From CADCVT01 sp036389485 (GTDB taxonomy: Bacteria > Actinomycetota > Thermoleophilia > Solirubrobacterales > Solirubrobacteraceae): 64,000 nt of DNA. Below are positions 21,101 to 36,458 of the stretch, one piece after another. Where the stretch lies: contig DASVPR010000005.1 in the NCBI GenBank assembly GCA_036389485.1, positions 1 through 64,000 on the forward strand. Direction: 5' to 3'. The first letter of the stretch is position 1; every line of letters starts with the position of its first letter. Below the pieces are notes generated by a model. It saw only the letters and a list, made by a program, of their open reading frames with translations. It was not told where the DNA came from and ran no database searches. The position numbers were made by a program, and so were the translations under genes.

Positions 21101-24100
21101 CCGGTGTTGCCGGCGGCGTCCGTCGCGCGCACGCGGAACGTGTACACGCCGTCCGGCTCGGCGGTGACGTCGTAGGTCCGCGGGCTGGTGCACGCGGCCC
21201 AGTCGTCGACGACGGTCGCGCCGCGCTGGAGGCGGCACTCGAGCGCCGCGCCGGCCTCCGCCGTGAAGGCGTACGTGGGGCTGTCGTCGGTGGAGTCGGC
21301 GGCCGGCGCGGACGTGATCGCCGGAGCGGGCGGAGCCGTGCGGTCGAGCGTGTAGGCGCGCGACGCGTCCGGGCCGGTGTTGCCCGCGGCATCGGAGGCG
21401 CGCACGCGGAACGTGTAGGCGCCGTCGGCCTCGCCGGAGAGGTCGAACGTCTTCGGGCTCGTGCACGCGGCCCAGTCGCTGACGACGGCGGCGCCGCGCT
21501 CCACGCGGCACTCGCTCGTCGCGCCCGCCTCGGCCGTCCAGCCGAACGCCGGCGTGTCGTCCTGCGAGTCGGCGGCCGGGCCGGACGTGATCGACGGCGC
21601 CGCCGGAGCGACGCGGTCGAGCGTGTAGGAGCGCGTCCCGGCCGGGCCGGTGTTGCCGGCGGCGTCGGTCGCGCGCACGTGGAACGTGTAGGAGCCGTCC
21701 GCCTCGGCCGAGAGGTCATAGGCCTTCGGGGAGGTGCAGGCGGACCAGTCGTCCACGACGGCCGCGCCGCGCTCGATCCGGCACTCGGTGGTCGAGCCGC
21801 CCTCGGCGGTGAAGCCGAACGCGGGCGTGTCGTCGGCCGAGTCGGCGGCCGGGCCCGAGGTGACCGTCGGCGACGACGGCGAGTCGCGGTCGAGCGCGAA
21901 CGTGTCGTTCGCCTCCGTCGACACGTTCCCCGCCGGATCGCTGGAGCGGACGCGGAAGGTGTACGTCCCGTCGGGTTCGCCACTGAGATCGAACGTGCGC
22001 GGCGGCGAGCAGCTCGTCCAGTCGACGACGACGGTCGCGCCGCGCTCGATCCAGCAGTTGTCGGTCGAGCCGGCGTCGCCGCTCCAGTCGTAGGTCGGCG
22101 TGTCGTCGTTGGTCGAGGCCGGCGGGCGGACGCTGATCGACGGCTGGTTCGGGGCGACGCGGTCGAGCGTGAACGAGCGCGTCGCCTCGGCGCCCGTGTT
22201 CTGCGCGGCGTCGGTCGCGCGCACGCGGAACGTGTACGCGCCGTCGGGCTCCGACGAGAGGTCGTAGCCCTTCGGTGAGGCGCACGACGCCCAGTCGCTG
22301 ACGACGGTCGCGCCACGCTCGATGCGGCACGACGCGCTCGCGCCCGCCTCGTAGGTGAACGTGAACGCCGGCGTCGGGTCGGCGGTGTCGGCGACCGGGC
22401 CGCCGGTGATCGCCGGCGCGGCCGGGGCGATCCGGTCGAGCGCGGTCGCGTCGGCGGTCTCGGCGCCGGTGTTGCCGGCGGCGTCGATCGCGCGCACGCG
22501 GAACGTGTAGGAGCCGTCGACCTCGCCGGAGAGGTCGTAGGTGCGCGGGCTCGCGCACGAGGCCCACCCGGAGACGACGGTCGCGCCGCGCTCCAGCCGG
22601 CACTCGGTCGTCGTCCCCGCCGCGGCGGTGAACGCCCACGTCGGCGTCGCGTCGTTGGTGTCGGCGCCCGGCGTGCTCGTGAGCGACGGCGCCGGCGGCG
22701 GGACGCGGTCGAGCGCGTAGGCGCGCGTGCGGTCCGCGCTCGTGTTCCCCGCGGCGTCGGTCGCGCGCACGCGGAATGTGTACGCGCCGTCGGCCTCGCC
22801 CGAGAGGTCGTAGCCGACCGGCGTCGAGCACGGCGCCCAGTCGCTGACGGCGGTCGCCCCGCGCTCGAGCCGGCACGCGAACGACGCCCCCGCCTCGCCG
22901 GTGAACGAGTAGACGGGCGTGTCGTCGTTGGAGTCCGCGGCGGGGCCGCCGGTGATGACGGGCGCCGCGGGCGCGGTGCGGTCGAGGTTGTAGACGCGCG
23001 TGGCGGTCGCGCCGGTGTTGCCGGCGGCGTCCGTCGCGCGGACGCTGAACGTGTAGGTCGCGTCGCTCTGCAGGGTCAGGTCGTAGGAGCGCGGGCTGAC
23101 GCAGGGCCCCCAGTCGCTCACGACGAACCCCGGCCGCTCGATGCGGCACTCGGTCGACGCGCCCGCCTCGGCGGTGAACGTGTACGACGGCATCGCGTCC
23201 CGCGAGTCGCCGGCAGGGCCGCCGGTGATGGTGGGTGCCGCCGGCGGGGAGCGGTCGAGCGTGAAGGTGTCGCTCGTCTCCGTCGACTCGTTGGCGGCGT
23301 CGTCGCTGCCGCGCACCCCGAACGTGTACGTGCCGTCGGGCAGCGCGGTGAGGTCGTACGTGTGCGGGCTGGTGCAGACCGCGTACGCGTAGACGACGGT
23401 GGCGCCGCGATCGAGGTGGCAGCGGTACTTCACGACGTCGAAGCTCGCGGTGAACGTCCACGTCGGCGTGTCGTCGTTCGTCACCGCGTTCGGGCGCCCG
23501 GTGATCGTCGGCGCGACCGGCTCGACGCGGTCGAGCGTGTACGAGCGGGTCGCCTCCGGCCCGAGGTTGCCGGCGGCGTCCGTCGCGCGCACGTGGAAGA
23601 CGTACGTCGCGTCGACCTCGGCCGTGAGGTCGTAGCCCTTGGGGCTCGAGCACGGCGCCCAGGCGAAGACCGTGGTCGCGCCGCGCATGACCTTGCACTC
23701 CGCCGTTGCGCCGGCCTCGTGCGTGAACGAGAACGACGGCGCGGCGTCCGCGGAGCTGGCGGGCGGCCCGCCGGTGATCGTCGGGGCGGCCGGGGCGGTG
23801 CGATCGAGGTTGTAGCTGCGCGTCGCGTCGGGACCGGTGTTGCCGGCGGCGTCGGTCGCGCGGACGCGGAACGTGTACGTCCCGTCGGGCTGGGCGTTGA
23901 GCGTGTACGACTTGGGGCTGTTGCAGCTCGCCCAGTCGCTGACGACGGTGGCGCCGCGCTCGAGGCGGCACGCCTTCGTCGACCCCGCCTCGGCGGTGAA
24001 GGAGAACTGCGGCGTCTGGTCCTGGGAGTCGCCGGTCGGCCCGCCGGTGATCGTCGGCGCGGCCGGCGCGCTGTGGTCCATGTCGTACGTGCCGCTCGCC

Positions 24101-25446
24101 TCGGCGCCGGTGTTGCCCGCCGCGTCGGTCGCGCGCACCCGGAACGTGTAGACGCCGTCCGCCTCCGAACCGAGATCGAAACCGCGCGGAGAGGTGCAGG
24201 CCGACCAATCGCTCACGACGGTCGCGCCACGCTCGAGCCGGCACGAGGCGGTCGCGCCGGCCTCGTACGTGAACGACCACGACGGGTTCGACCCGTTCCC
24301 CGCCGCGGGGGGCGCCGAGGTGATCGTCGGCGCCGCGGGGGCGCCGCGGTCGAGCGTGAAGCCGTCGGTCGTCTCGGTGCTCTGGTTGCCGGCCATGTCC
24401 GTCGACCGGATGCGCAGGGTGTAGGCGCCGTCGCTCTCCGACGTCAGGTTGTACGAGTGCGGGCTGCTGCACAGCGCCCAGTCGGAGACGACGGTCGCGC
24501 CGCGCTCGAGGCGGCACGAGTCGAGCGTCCCGCCGCCTTCGCTCGTGAACGTCCACAGCGCGATCGAGTTGTTCGACGGGTCCGGCGGCATCGACGTGAG
24601 CGCCGGCGCGGCCGGCGCGACGCGGTCGAGCGTGTACGTCGCCGCCGTCTCCGGCCCGGGGTTGCCGACGTCGTCCAGCGCGCGGACCTTGAAGGTGTAG
24701 GCGCCGTCGCCGGGCCCGCTCAGGTCGTAGCTCGTCGGGCTCGTGCACGCCGCCCAGTCGGAGACGACGCCGCCGCCGCCATCCTCCAGGCGGCACTGAA
24801 GCGACGCGGCGGGCGACGCGGTGAACGACCAAGACGGGTTCGCGCTCTGACCGGCGACGCCCGGGCCGGCGGTGATCGCCGGCGCCGGCGCCGCCATGTC
24901 GGTGTGCACCTCGGCGTACGCCGCGTACACCCTGGTCGCCGTGCTGGCGCCGTTGCCCTGGATCGTCCGGTGCTGGCGCAGGTCGTTCACCTCCAGCTGG
25001 GTGAGCGACCCGGTGTAGGTCAGGGACTGCCACTGCGCCGGTGCGCCCGCCGGCCACGAGCCCGAGGCGAGGACGGTCGTCCCGTGCCTCAAGTCCACGT
25101 CGATGGTTCGCGCGTCGCCGGTCGTGGCGTACCCCCAGCTCCTCACCGACGTGACGTTCTCGCCGCTCCGCAGCGCCACGTCGCCGAGCCCCACCTCGAA
25201 CGTCACCGGCCCGTTGCCGTTCTCCTCGACGTAGTCGGAGGCCGTCGACGGCGCGGCCGGCGACAGGACGTTGTCGTCGAGGACGGAGTCGATCGTCCCG
25301 CTCGGGACGACGGTCCAGCTGCCCGCCGAGATGGTGGTATTCGGCCGGACGACGTAGGTGTAGGCGCCGGCGGTGGCGGCAAACGCGCAGGCCGCGACCA
25401 GCCCGAGGACGGGCAGGACCAGCCAGAGCGCGGCGCGGCGTCCCAT
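18151..25446 (-). CDS. Giant surface protein with 23 Ig-like repeats and C-terminal membrane anchor
   Basis: The 2431-residue protein has a signal peptide (LWLVLPVLGLVAACAFAATAGA, residues 7-28), a unique N-terminal domain to about 185, 23 repeats of about 91 residues (186-2277), a charged Pro/Lys/Glu-rich linker with KKRRQKPKNQ, a transmembrane helix near 2383-2399 and a tail beginning IQNRIDRSDPKLALAP that nearly matches the paralogue. Each repeat carries two Cys. The ATG at 25446 is preferred over the adjacent GTG at 25449 because it places the shared upstream element exactly 47 nt away, as in the paralogue. The stop overlaps the ATG of the diguanylate cyclase gene. The gene starts about 120 bases after rpoC on the same strand. 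No LPXTG sorting signal is present; anchoring should be by the C-terminal helix. Confidence 0.88.
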   Translation of the reverse strand: MGRRAALWLVLPVLGLVAACAFAATAGAYTYVVRPNTTISAGSWTVVPSGTIDSVLDDNVLSPAAPSTASDYVEENGNGPVTFEVGLGDVALRSGENVTSVRSWGYATTGDARTIDVDLRHGTTVLASGSWPAGAPAQWQSLTYTGSLTQLEVNDLRQHRTIQGNGASTATRVYAAYAEVHTDMAAPAPAITAGPGVAGQSANPSWSFTASPAASLQCRLEDGGGGVVSDWAACTSPTSYDLSGPGDGAYTFKVRALDDVGNPGPETAATYTLDRVAPAAPALTSMPPDPSNNSIALWTFTSEGGGTLDSCRLERGATVVSDWALCSSPHSYNLTSESDGAYTLRIRSTDMAGNQSTETTDGFTLDRGAPAAPTITSAPPAAGNGSNPSWSFTYEAGATASCRLERGATVVSDWSACTSPRGFDLGSEADGVYTFRVRATDAAGNTGAEASGTYDMDHSAPAAPTITGGPTGDSQDQTPQFSFTAEAGSTKACRLERGATVVSDWASCNSPKSYTLNAQPDGTYTFRVRATDAAGNTGPDATRSYNLDRTAPAAPTITGGPPASSADAAPSFSFTHEAGATAECKVMRGATTVFAWAPCSSPKGYDLTAEVDATYVFHVRATDAAGNLGPEATRSYTLDRVEPVAPTITGRPNAVTNDDTPTWTFTASFDVVKYRCHLDRGATVVYAYAVCTSPHTYDLTALPDGTYTFGVRGSDDAANESTETSDTFTLDRSPPAAPTITGGPAGDSRDAMPSYTFTAEAGASTECRIERPGFVVSDWGPCVSPRSYDLTLQSDATYTFSVRATDAAGNTGATATRVYNLDRTAPAAPVITGGPAADSNDDTPVYSFTGEAGASFACRLERGATAVSDWAPCSTPVGYDLSGEADGAYTFRVRATDAAGNTSADRTRAYALDRVPPPAPSLTSTPGADTNDATPTWAFTAAAGTTTECRLERGATVVSGWASCASPRTYDLSGEVDGSYTFRVRAIDAAGNTGAETADATALDRIAPAAPAITGGPVADTADPTPAFTFTYEAGASASCRIERGATVVSDWASCASPKGYDLSSEPDGAYTFRVRATDAAQNTGAEATRSFTLDRVAPNQPSISVRPPASTNDDTPTYDWSGDAGSTDNCWIERGATVVVDWTSCSPPRTFDLSGEPDGTYTFRVRSSDPAGNVSTEANDTFALDRDSPSSPTVTSGPAADSADDTPAFGFTAEGGSTTECRIERGAAVVDDWSACTSPKAYDLSAEADGSYTFHVRATDAAGNTGPAGTRSYTLDRVAPAAPSITSGPAADSQDDTPAFGWTAEAGATSECRVERGAAVVSDWAACTSPKTFDLSGEADGAYTFRVRASDAAGNTGPDASRAYTLDRTAPPAPAITSAPAADSTDDSPTYAFTAEAGAALECRLQRGATVVDDWAACTSPRTYDVTAEPDGVYTFRVRATDAAGNTGADASDTYTLDRTVPFSPVLDARPGDDGNDRTPEWAFSTVELNRTFECRLTRDATVLEDWGPCVSPRQYDLSLEADATYTFAVRAANAAGTRSVPLTDDYALDTAAPAAPVASGGPAADSTDDTPAWDVAAEPGAALECRLERGASVVSDWSACSSPVGFDLRAEPDGTYTFLTRAIDAAGNTGAAGSVSYTLDRTVPSDPALGTNPPAAGSDATPTWEFTGEAGTSFECRVTQGATVVDDWTACTSPYTPDLTSRPDGTYTIEIRSVNAAGTRGPVTSDDYDLDRGAPAAPVIVSGPAGDSSDDTPTWSFTGEATSTFECRVERGATVVSDWAPCTDPETANLNAEPDGPHTFRVRQTDPAGNVSPDASSAYNLDRTVPGAPSIDGGPSTPGADRTPEWTVSGAGGLTLECRLTRGADVVSGWAVCSSPVGFDLQAEPDGAYTFHVRQFNAAGTRGPEATGDYVLDVTAPAAPAIISAPGAVGNGSSPAWSFTAEAGASVECRLQRGGADVRPWAPCTSPRSFGLAGEPDGDYTFSVRATDAAGNTGPAATDAHRVDRVPPAPPAIGDDPGPLGRGRTPSWGFTAEDGATFECTLERAGATLDPWAVCVSPRGYDLAGQDDGPFAFAVRAVDAAGNTSPASTSPYVLDTTPGAATIEGGPGPIGRDRAPRWRFAGEEGASFECRLSLRDVPVADWGPCVSPHGFDLTGRPDGTFAFALRATDPAGNVGPAGEAAYELDTTPPDAPLIDRRPDTPGTDRTPSWRFSGEENATFSCRVEREPAGTVLDWTLCASPFTADLAREDDGSYRFLVRATDVAGNTGESAAGDYELTSPEQPRDETDDTGDPPREDGPPPSTTPSKARPKTQAAPPAAPQPERKKRRQKPKNQPEEPNDDETPAAAAPKPEPPEEEDDGGNFATDAVKDAVKAIAQNPDKSVFPLSLLLLVLAFLSIQNRIDRSDPKLALAPTFADPDLEFRPSPGDNE
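18616..24891 (-). repeat. Twenty-three tandem 273-bp units encoding Ig-like repeats (giant protein 1)
   Basis: Twenty-three divergent tandem units of about 91 codons make up most of the gene. Typical unit starts are APAAPTITGGPAADSNDDTP, with variants such as VPFSPVLDARPGDDGNDRTP for unit 15. Units share the two Cys and the DAAGNTGP ending. The copy number exceeds that of the paralogue by eight, mostly in the N-terminal half, which suggests later expansion or contraction by unequal recombination. Confidence 0.85.
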
Positions 25447-25493
25447 CACGCGGGTGATCGGTCACCGCAGGGGCGCCTGTAGGAAGAAGCGTG

Positions 25494-25511
25494 CGGACGG
25501 ACGTACGACCG
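25494..25511 (-). promoter_or_regulatory. 18-bp element shared by both giant genes (copy 1)
   Basis: The minus-strand sequence CGGTCGTACGTCCGTCCG sits in the 122-bp gap between rpoC and the first giant gene, 47 nt before the ATG at 25446. It is identical to the element upstream of the second giant gene and at the same distance. I see no convincing -35/-10 pair around it. It probably marks the start of a transcription unit separate from rpoBC. Confidence 0.6.
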
Positions 25512-25568
25512 GGCGCGCCGCCGCTCAAGTGCGGCGACGCGCGGTCATGTCGAACCCTCTACTAGAGG

Positions 25569-29627
<4,059 letters not shown>

Positions 29628-29634
29628 GTGGTTC

Positions 29635-33273
<3,639 letters not shown>

Positions 33274-33487
33274 TAGGGCGACTCCTTCGAGGGGGTCGGA
33301 AAGGCGGGGGTGATCGAGGCGAGGCGGTCCGAGGACACGCGGACTCGCCAAGATAGCACACGGGCAGGCGTACCCCTCCCGTGGGGCCGTCGACTCTCAC
33401 GGACCCCGCTCGGGCGCCCCGTATGTGGCGGGGATCGCCGGCTGCTGAGCGGCTGCGGCTATCGGTCGACGGCTGCGGAGTGTAGCC

Positions 33488-34903
33488 CTATCCCAGCTCC
33501 AGCGCCAGCGACCGGGGCCGCGCGCGCGGGTTCGCGATCACCTGGAGGTCGACGCTCTCCCCCGATCGCTTGCCCTCCATGTGCTCGCAGTAGTCGGTCA
33601 TCCGCCCGGTCATCGGCTCGCCGTCGATGCTCGTGATGAGGACGGACTTCCCGCCCAGGCCGGCGTCGTCCGCGGGCGTGCCGGGCACCGCGCTGAGGGT
33701 GACGACCCCGCGCGGCAGGCCGCGCTCGCGCAGCTCGTCCGGCGGCGGGAACTGCAGGCCGGTGCCGAGCCAGCCGAGCGAGCGGCGCGCCTTCAGCTCG
33801 TCGACGACCTCCTTGACCCGCTGCGCGCCGATCGCGTAGCCCACGTTCTGCAGCGGGACGCCGCCGGCCTCGATGAGGACCGCCGTGTTGACGCCCACGA
33901 CGCGCCGGTCGGTGTCGAGCAGCGGGCCGCCGGAGTTGCCCGGGTTGATGGCGGCATCGGTCTGGATCATGTCCGGGAAGTCCGGCGAGTCGGGCGTCGG
34001 CGAGCGCAGCTCGCGGCTCGGGACCGAGACGACGCCGCGGGTCGACGCGAGGTCCTCCCCGTTCGACGCCCCGGCCGCGTAGCCGACGGCGATCACGTCC
34101 TCGCCCTGCTCGATCGAGTCGGGCGGCGCGAGGCGCAGCTGCTCGAGGCCCTCGCGGTCCTTCACGCGCAGCACGGCCAGGTCGTCACAGGGAGCGGCGC
34201 CGATGACCTCGGCGTCGCGCTCGGCGCCGTTGACGACCGCCTCGAACTCGCTCGCGCCGTTGACGACGTGGAAGTTCGTGACGACGAGGCCGCGCTTGGC
34301 GTCGACGACCCAGCCCGTGCCGCTCGCCTGCTGGTCGGCCTCGCGCGCGACGACCCGGACGGTGCCGGATTGCACGTCTTTGACGATCTGCGCGACGTCG
34401 ACGTTCCCGCCATCGTCACCGCCGAACACGCCCGCGATCGCGAGGACGCCCGCGACGGCCGCGAGCGCCAGCGCCCCGGCGGCCAGCGCGGTCGCGCGCT
34501 TGACCCGCCGCCGCTCGCGGACCGGGATGAGCTGGTCGTCGGCGTGCGGCCCGTCGGAGCCGAGCGCCTCGGCCAGCCCCTCCTCGATCTCGGGCGCCTC
34601 CTCCTTGGGCGCCTCTGCTCGGAGCAACACGGGCACGTCGCCGATGACGATCTTCTGGCCCGGCTTGATCTCCGTCGGCCCGGTGATCGGGGTGCCGTCG
34701 ACGAGCGTCGGCTGCTCGTCGGTCAGCGGGACCAGCTCGCACGTCTCGCCGTCGCCGCACCGGACGGAGGCGTGGAGAGGCGCGACGTCGGGATCGCCGA
34801 GCGAGATCTCACACCCGGCGCCGGACCCGATGGTCACCGCATGGTCGGGGGTGACCTCCGCGGCCCGGCCCTTCTCCAGACCCCCCTCCACGTAGACCCA
34901 CAT
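33488..34903 (-). CDS. FHA-domain membrane HtrA-like serine protease
   Basis: The 471-residue protein joins an N-terminal FHA-like domain (residues 1-95, with IGSGAGCEISLGDPDVAPLH), an acidic linker, one transmembrane helix (about 137-160), a trypsin-like protease domain with the triad His212 (NFHVV), Asp241 (DDLAVL) and Ser324 (GNSGGP), and a PDZ domain from about 371. FHA domains bind phosphothreonine, so a cytoplasmic FHA and an external protease could link Ser/Thr kinase signalling to envelope proteolysis; the kinase at 3129-5117 is a possible partner. The start is ATG at 34903. The gene sits between rplL and rpoB, 313 bases after rplL with strong hairpins between, and 214 bases before rpoB. 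Confidence 0.9.
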   Translation of the reverse strand: MWVYVEGGLEKGRAAEVTPDHAVTIGSGAGCEISLGDPDVAPLHASVRCGDGETCELVPLTDEQPTLVDGTPITGPTEIKPGQKIVIGDVPVLLRAEAPKEEAPEIEEGLAEALGSDGPHADDQLIPVRERRRVKRATALAAGALALAAVAGVLAIAGVFGGDDGGNVDVAQIVKDVQSGTVRVVAREADQQASGTGWVVDAKRGLVVTNFHVVNGASEFEAVVNGAERDAEVIGAAPCDDLAVLRVKDREGLEQLRLAPPDSIEQGEDVIAVGYAAGASNGEDLASTRGVVSVPSRELRSPTPDSPDFPDMIQTDAAINPGNSGGPLLDTDRRVVGVNTAVLIEAGGVPLQNVGYAIGAQRVKEVVDELKARRSLGWLGTGLQFPPPDELRERGLPRGVVTLSAVPGTPADDAGLGGKSVLITSIDGEPMTGRMTDYCEHMEGKRSGESVDLQVIANPRARPRSLALELG

Positions 34904-35100
34904 AGAGGGTCCTGTGATCCCACATCAGAGAGATCTTGAAACGCTGCACCACCCCTTCGCGCCTGGACGCCCGGCTCCCGCTCGCACGAGCGTCCAGAGC
35001 CGCGTGCCCCGCTTCACGCGCCGACCGCCTCCCGCCGATCCCCTCTCCCGAGCGGGGGACACCCAACTTCCGCGACGTCGGCGGCGCTGCCGCGACGAGA

Positions 35101-35128
35101 AAGGGTCGCCTCCCGGGGCGGCCCTTTC
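35101..35128 (-). terminator. Second hairpin downstream of rplL, terminator-like
   Basis: Arms AAAGGGTCGCC and GGCGGCCCTTT (one G-T wobble) pair around the six-base loop TCCCGG. On the minus strand the stem is followed by TCTCG after the TTT of the arm, a short U-containing tail. It lies about 90 bases past the rplL stop and backs up the hairpin nearer the gene. Confidence 0.6.
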
Positions 35129-35164
35129 TTCTCCTCGCCGTTGTCGCGACTCGCCCCGAACCAC

Positions 35165-35190
35165 GAAGGGCCGCCCGGAGGCGGCCCTTC
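35165..35190 (-). terminator. First hairpin downstream of rplL, terminator-like
   Basis: A perfect 11-bp stem, GAAGGGCCGCC/GGCGGCCCTTC, with a four-base loop begins 26 bases after the rplL stop. It lacks a U-tract but is followed by a second hairpin, a common pattern for GC-rich actinobacterial terminators. It likely separates the ribosomal protein operon from rpoBC. Confidence 0.6.
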
Positions 35191-35216
35191 GCGTGAAGCG
35201 GTGAGTCGAGCGGCCC

Positions 35217-35603
35217 CTACTTGACCTCGACGGAGGCGCCGGCCTCCTCGAGCTCGGCCTTGAGCTTGTCGGCCTCCTCGCGCTCGACGCCCTCCTTGAC
35301 GGCCTTTGGCGCCTCGTCGACGAGGGCCTTCGCCTCCTTGAGGCCGAGGCCGGTCGCGGCGCGGACGACCTTGATGACCTGGATCTTCTTGTCGCCGGCG
35401 CCGGTGAGGACGACGTCGAACGCGGTCTGCTCCTCGGCGGCCTCGCCGCCGCCTCCGTCGCCGCCGCCCGCCGCCGGGGCGGCCGCGACCGCCGCCTGCG
35501 CGGAGACGCCGAACTCCTCCTCGAGCGCCTTGATGCGCTCGGCGAGCTCGAGGACGGTGATCGACTTGAGCTCGTCGATCCACTCCTGGGTGCTGGTGGC
35601 CAT
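35217..35603 (-). CDS. rplL: 50S ribosomal protein L7/L12
   Basis: L7/L12 forms the ribosomal stalk that recruits translation GTPases. The 128-residue product has the N-terminal dimerisation region (ITVLELAERIKALEEEFGVS), an Ala/Gly hinge, and the C-terminal domain with FDVVLTGAGDKKIQVIKVVR and GLGLKEAKALVDEAPK. It follows rplJ by 29 bases. The start ATG is at 35603. Confidence 0.98.
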   Translation of the reverse strand: MATSTQEWIDELKSITVLELAERIKALEEEFGVSAQAAVAAAPAAGGGDGGGGEAAEEQTAFDVVLTGAGDKKIQVIKVVRAATGLGLKEAKALVDEAPKAVKEGVEREEADKLKAELEEAGASVEVK

Positions 35604-35632
35604 GTCTTTCTTTCCTCCTGGTTCCTAAGCGG

Positions 35633-36394
35633 TTACGAAGTCTCTTCGGGCGTGTCCTCGCCCTCGGCCTGGTCGGGCTGTGCGGGCTCCGGGTCGGATG
35701 CGGGGCCGGCGTCGGGGTCCTCCTCGGCCGGCGGGGTCTCCTCGGCGGACTCGGTCGGCGTCTCGGCGGCGTCGGCCTCCGGAGCGGCGTCGCTCGTGGC
35801 CTCCGGAGCGGTCTCCTCCGGGGGCGCCTCCGCCGCGGGTTCCGCCGGAGCGGCCTCCGCGGCCGGAGCGTCCTTGCCCACGAGGCCCTGCTCCTGGATC
35901 TGCCCGAGGGCGATCGCGAGGCCGCCGATGAGCTGGTTCAGGGTCCGGGCGAGGCCGGAGATCGGGTGCGCGACGATGCCGACAAGCTGCGCGTACAGCA
36001 TCTCGCGCGAGGGCAGGCGGGCGATCGCGCCGATGTCCTCGGCGGTCAGCGCGTTGCCGTCCATGAAGCCGCCCTTGAACGGCAGCAGGTCGGTTTCCCG
36101 CGCGTAGTCGCGCAGCGCCTTGGCCGCCGCGGCGGCGTCGCCGCGGACGAAGGTCAGCGCCGTCGGGCCTTCGAGCAGCTCCTTCAGCGACTCCGCCCCG
36201 GCCGCGTCCGCCGCCCGCTCGGTCAGCGTGTTCTTGACGATCGTGAAGCGGGCGTCCGCGCCGCGGAGCCGCGACCGCAGCTCGTTGGCCTGCGGCACGC
36301 TGAGCCCGCGGTAGTCCACCGCGAAGACCGCCTCCGACTCCTTGATGTTCTCGGCGATCTCAGCGACCGCCGCAGCCTTCTGCTCTCGATTCAT
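35633..36394 (-). CDS. rplJ: 50S ribosomal protein L10 with long acidic C-terminal tail
   Basis: L10 is the stalk base that binds L7/L12 dimers. The first 170 or so residues are normal L10: MNREQKAAAVAEIAENIKES, DYRGLSVPQANELRSRLR, IVKNTL and a long C-terminal helix beginning RTLNQLIGGLAIALGQI. About 75 residues of Ala/Glu/Pro-rich acidic sequence follow, making 253 residues against about 170 usual. The function of the tail is unknown. rplJ lies 64 bases after rplA; no clear L10 leader structure was identified. Confidence 0.96.
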   Translation of the reverse strand: MNREQKAAAVAEIAENIKESEAVFAVDYRGLSVPQANELRSRLRGADARFTIVKNTLTERAADAAGAESLKELLEGPTALTFVRGDAAAAAKALRDYARETDLLPFKGGFMDGNALTAEDIGAIARLPSREMLYAQLVGIVAHPISGLARTLNQLIGGLAIALGQIQEQGLVGKDAPAAEAAPAEPAAEAPPEETAPEATSDAAPEADAAETPTESAEETPPAEEDPDAGPASDPEPAQPDQAEGEDTPEETS

Positions 36395-36458
36395 AAGACT
36401 CCTGCGCCGGGCTTACGGGCTGCCGGCGGTCTCGGGAGGGGAGATGTCGCGCGAGGGG

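Larger units (their letters stand above)
34904..35216. other. Intergenic region between rplL and the FHA protease gene
   Basis: This 313-base gap holds no gene that I can support. It contains two strong hairpins close to the end of rplL, listed separately. The rest, nearer the protease gene, should hold its promoter, but I see no consensus promoter. Confidence 0.6.

Noticed and set aside
18616..24891. Regular 273-bp periodicity taken as a CRISPR or satellite array
   Set aside because: Units are coding, diverged at DNA level and lack identical short repeats with spacers.
11089..25449. The two giant genes as an assembly duplication
   Set aside because: Their N-terminal domains, linkers and repeat numbers differ clearly and the shared parts are diverged, so they are real paralogues.
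33274..33487. rpoB promoter at TATCTT or TACACT
   Set aside because: Both hexamers resemble -10 boxes but neither has a recognisable -35 at the right distance, so I list them only as hints in the gene entries.
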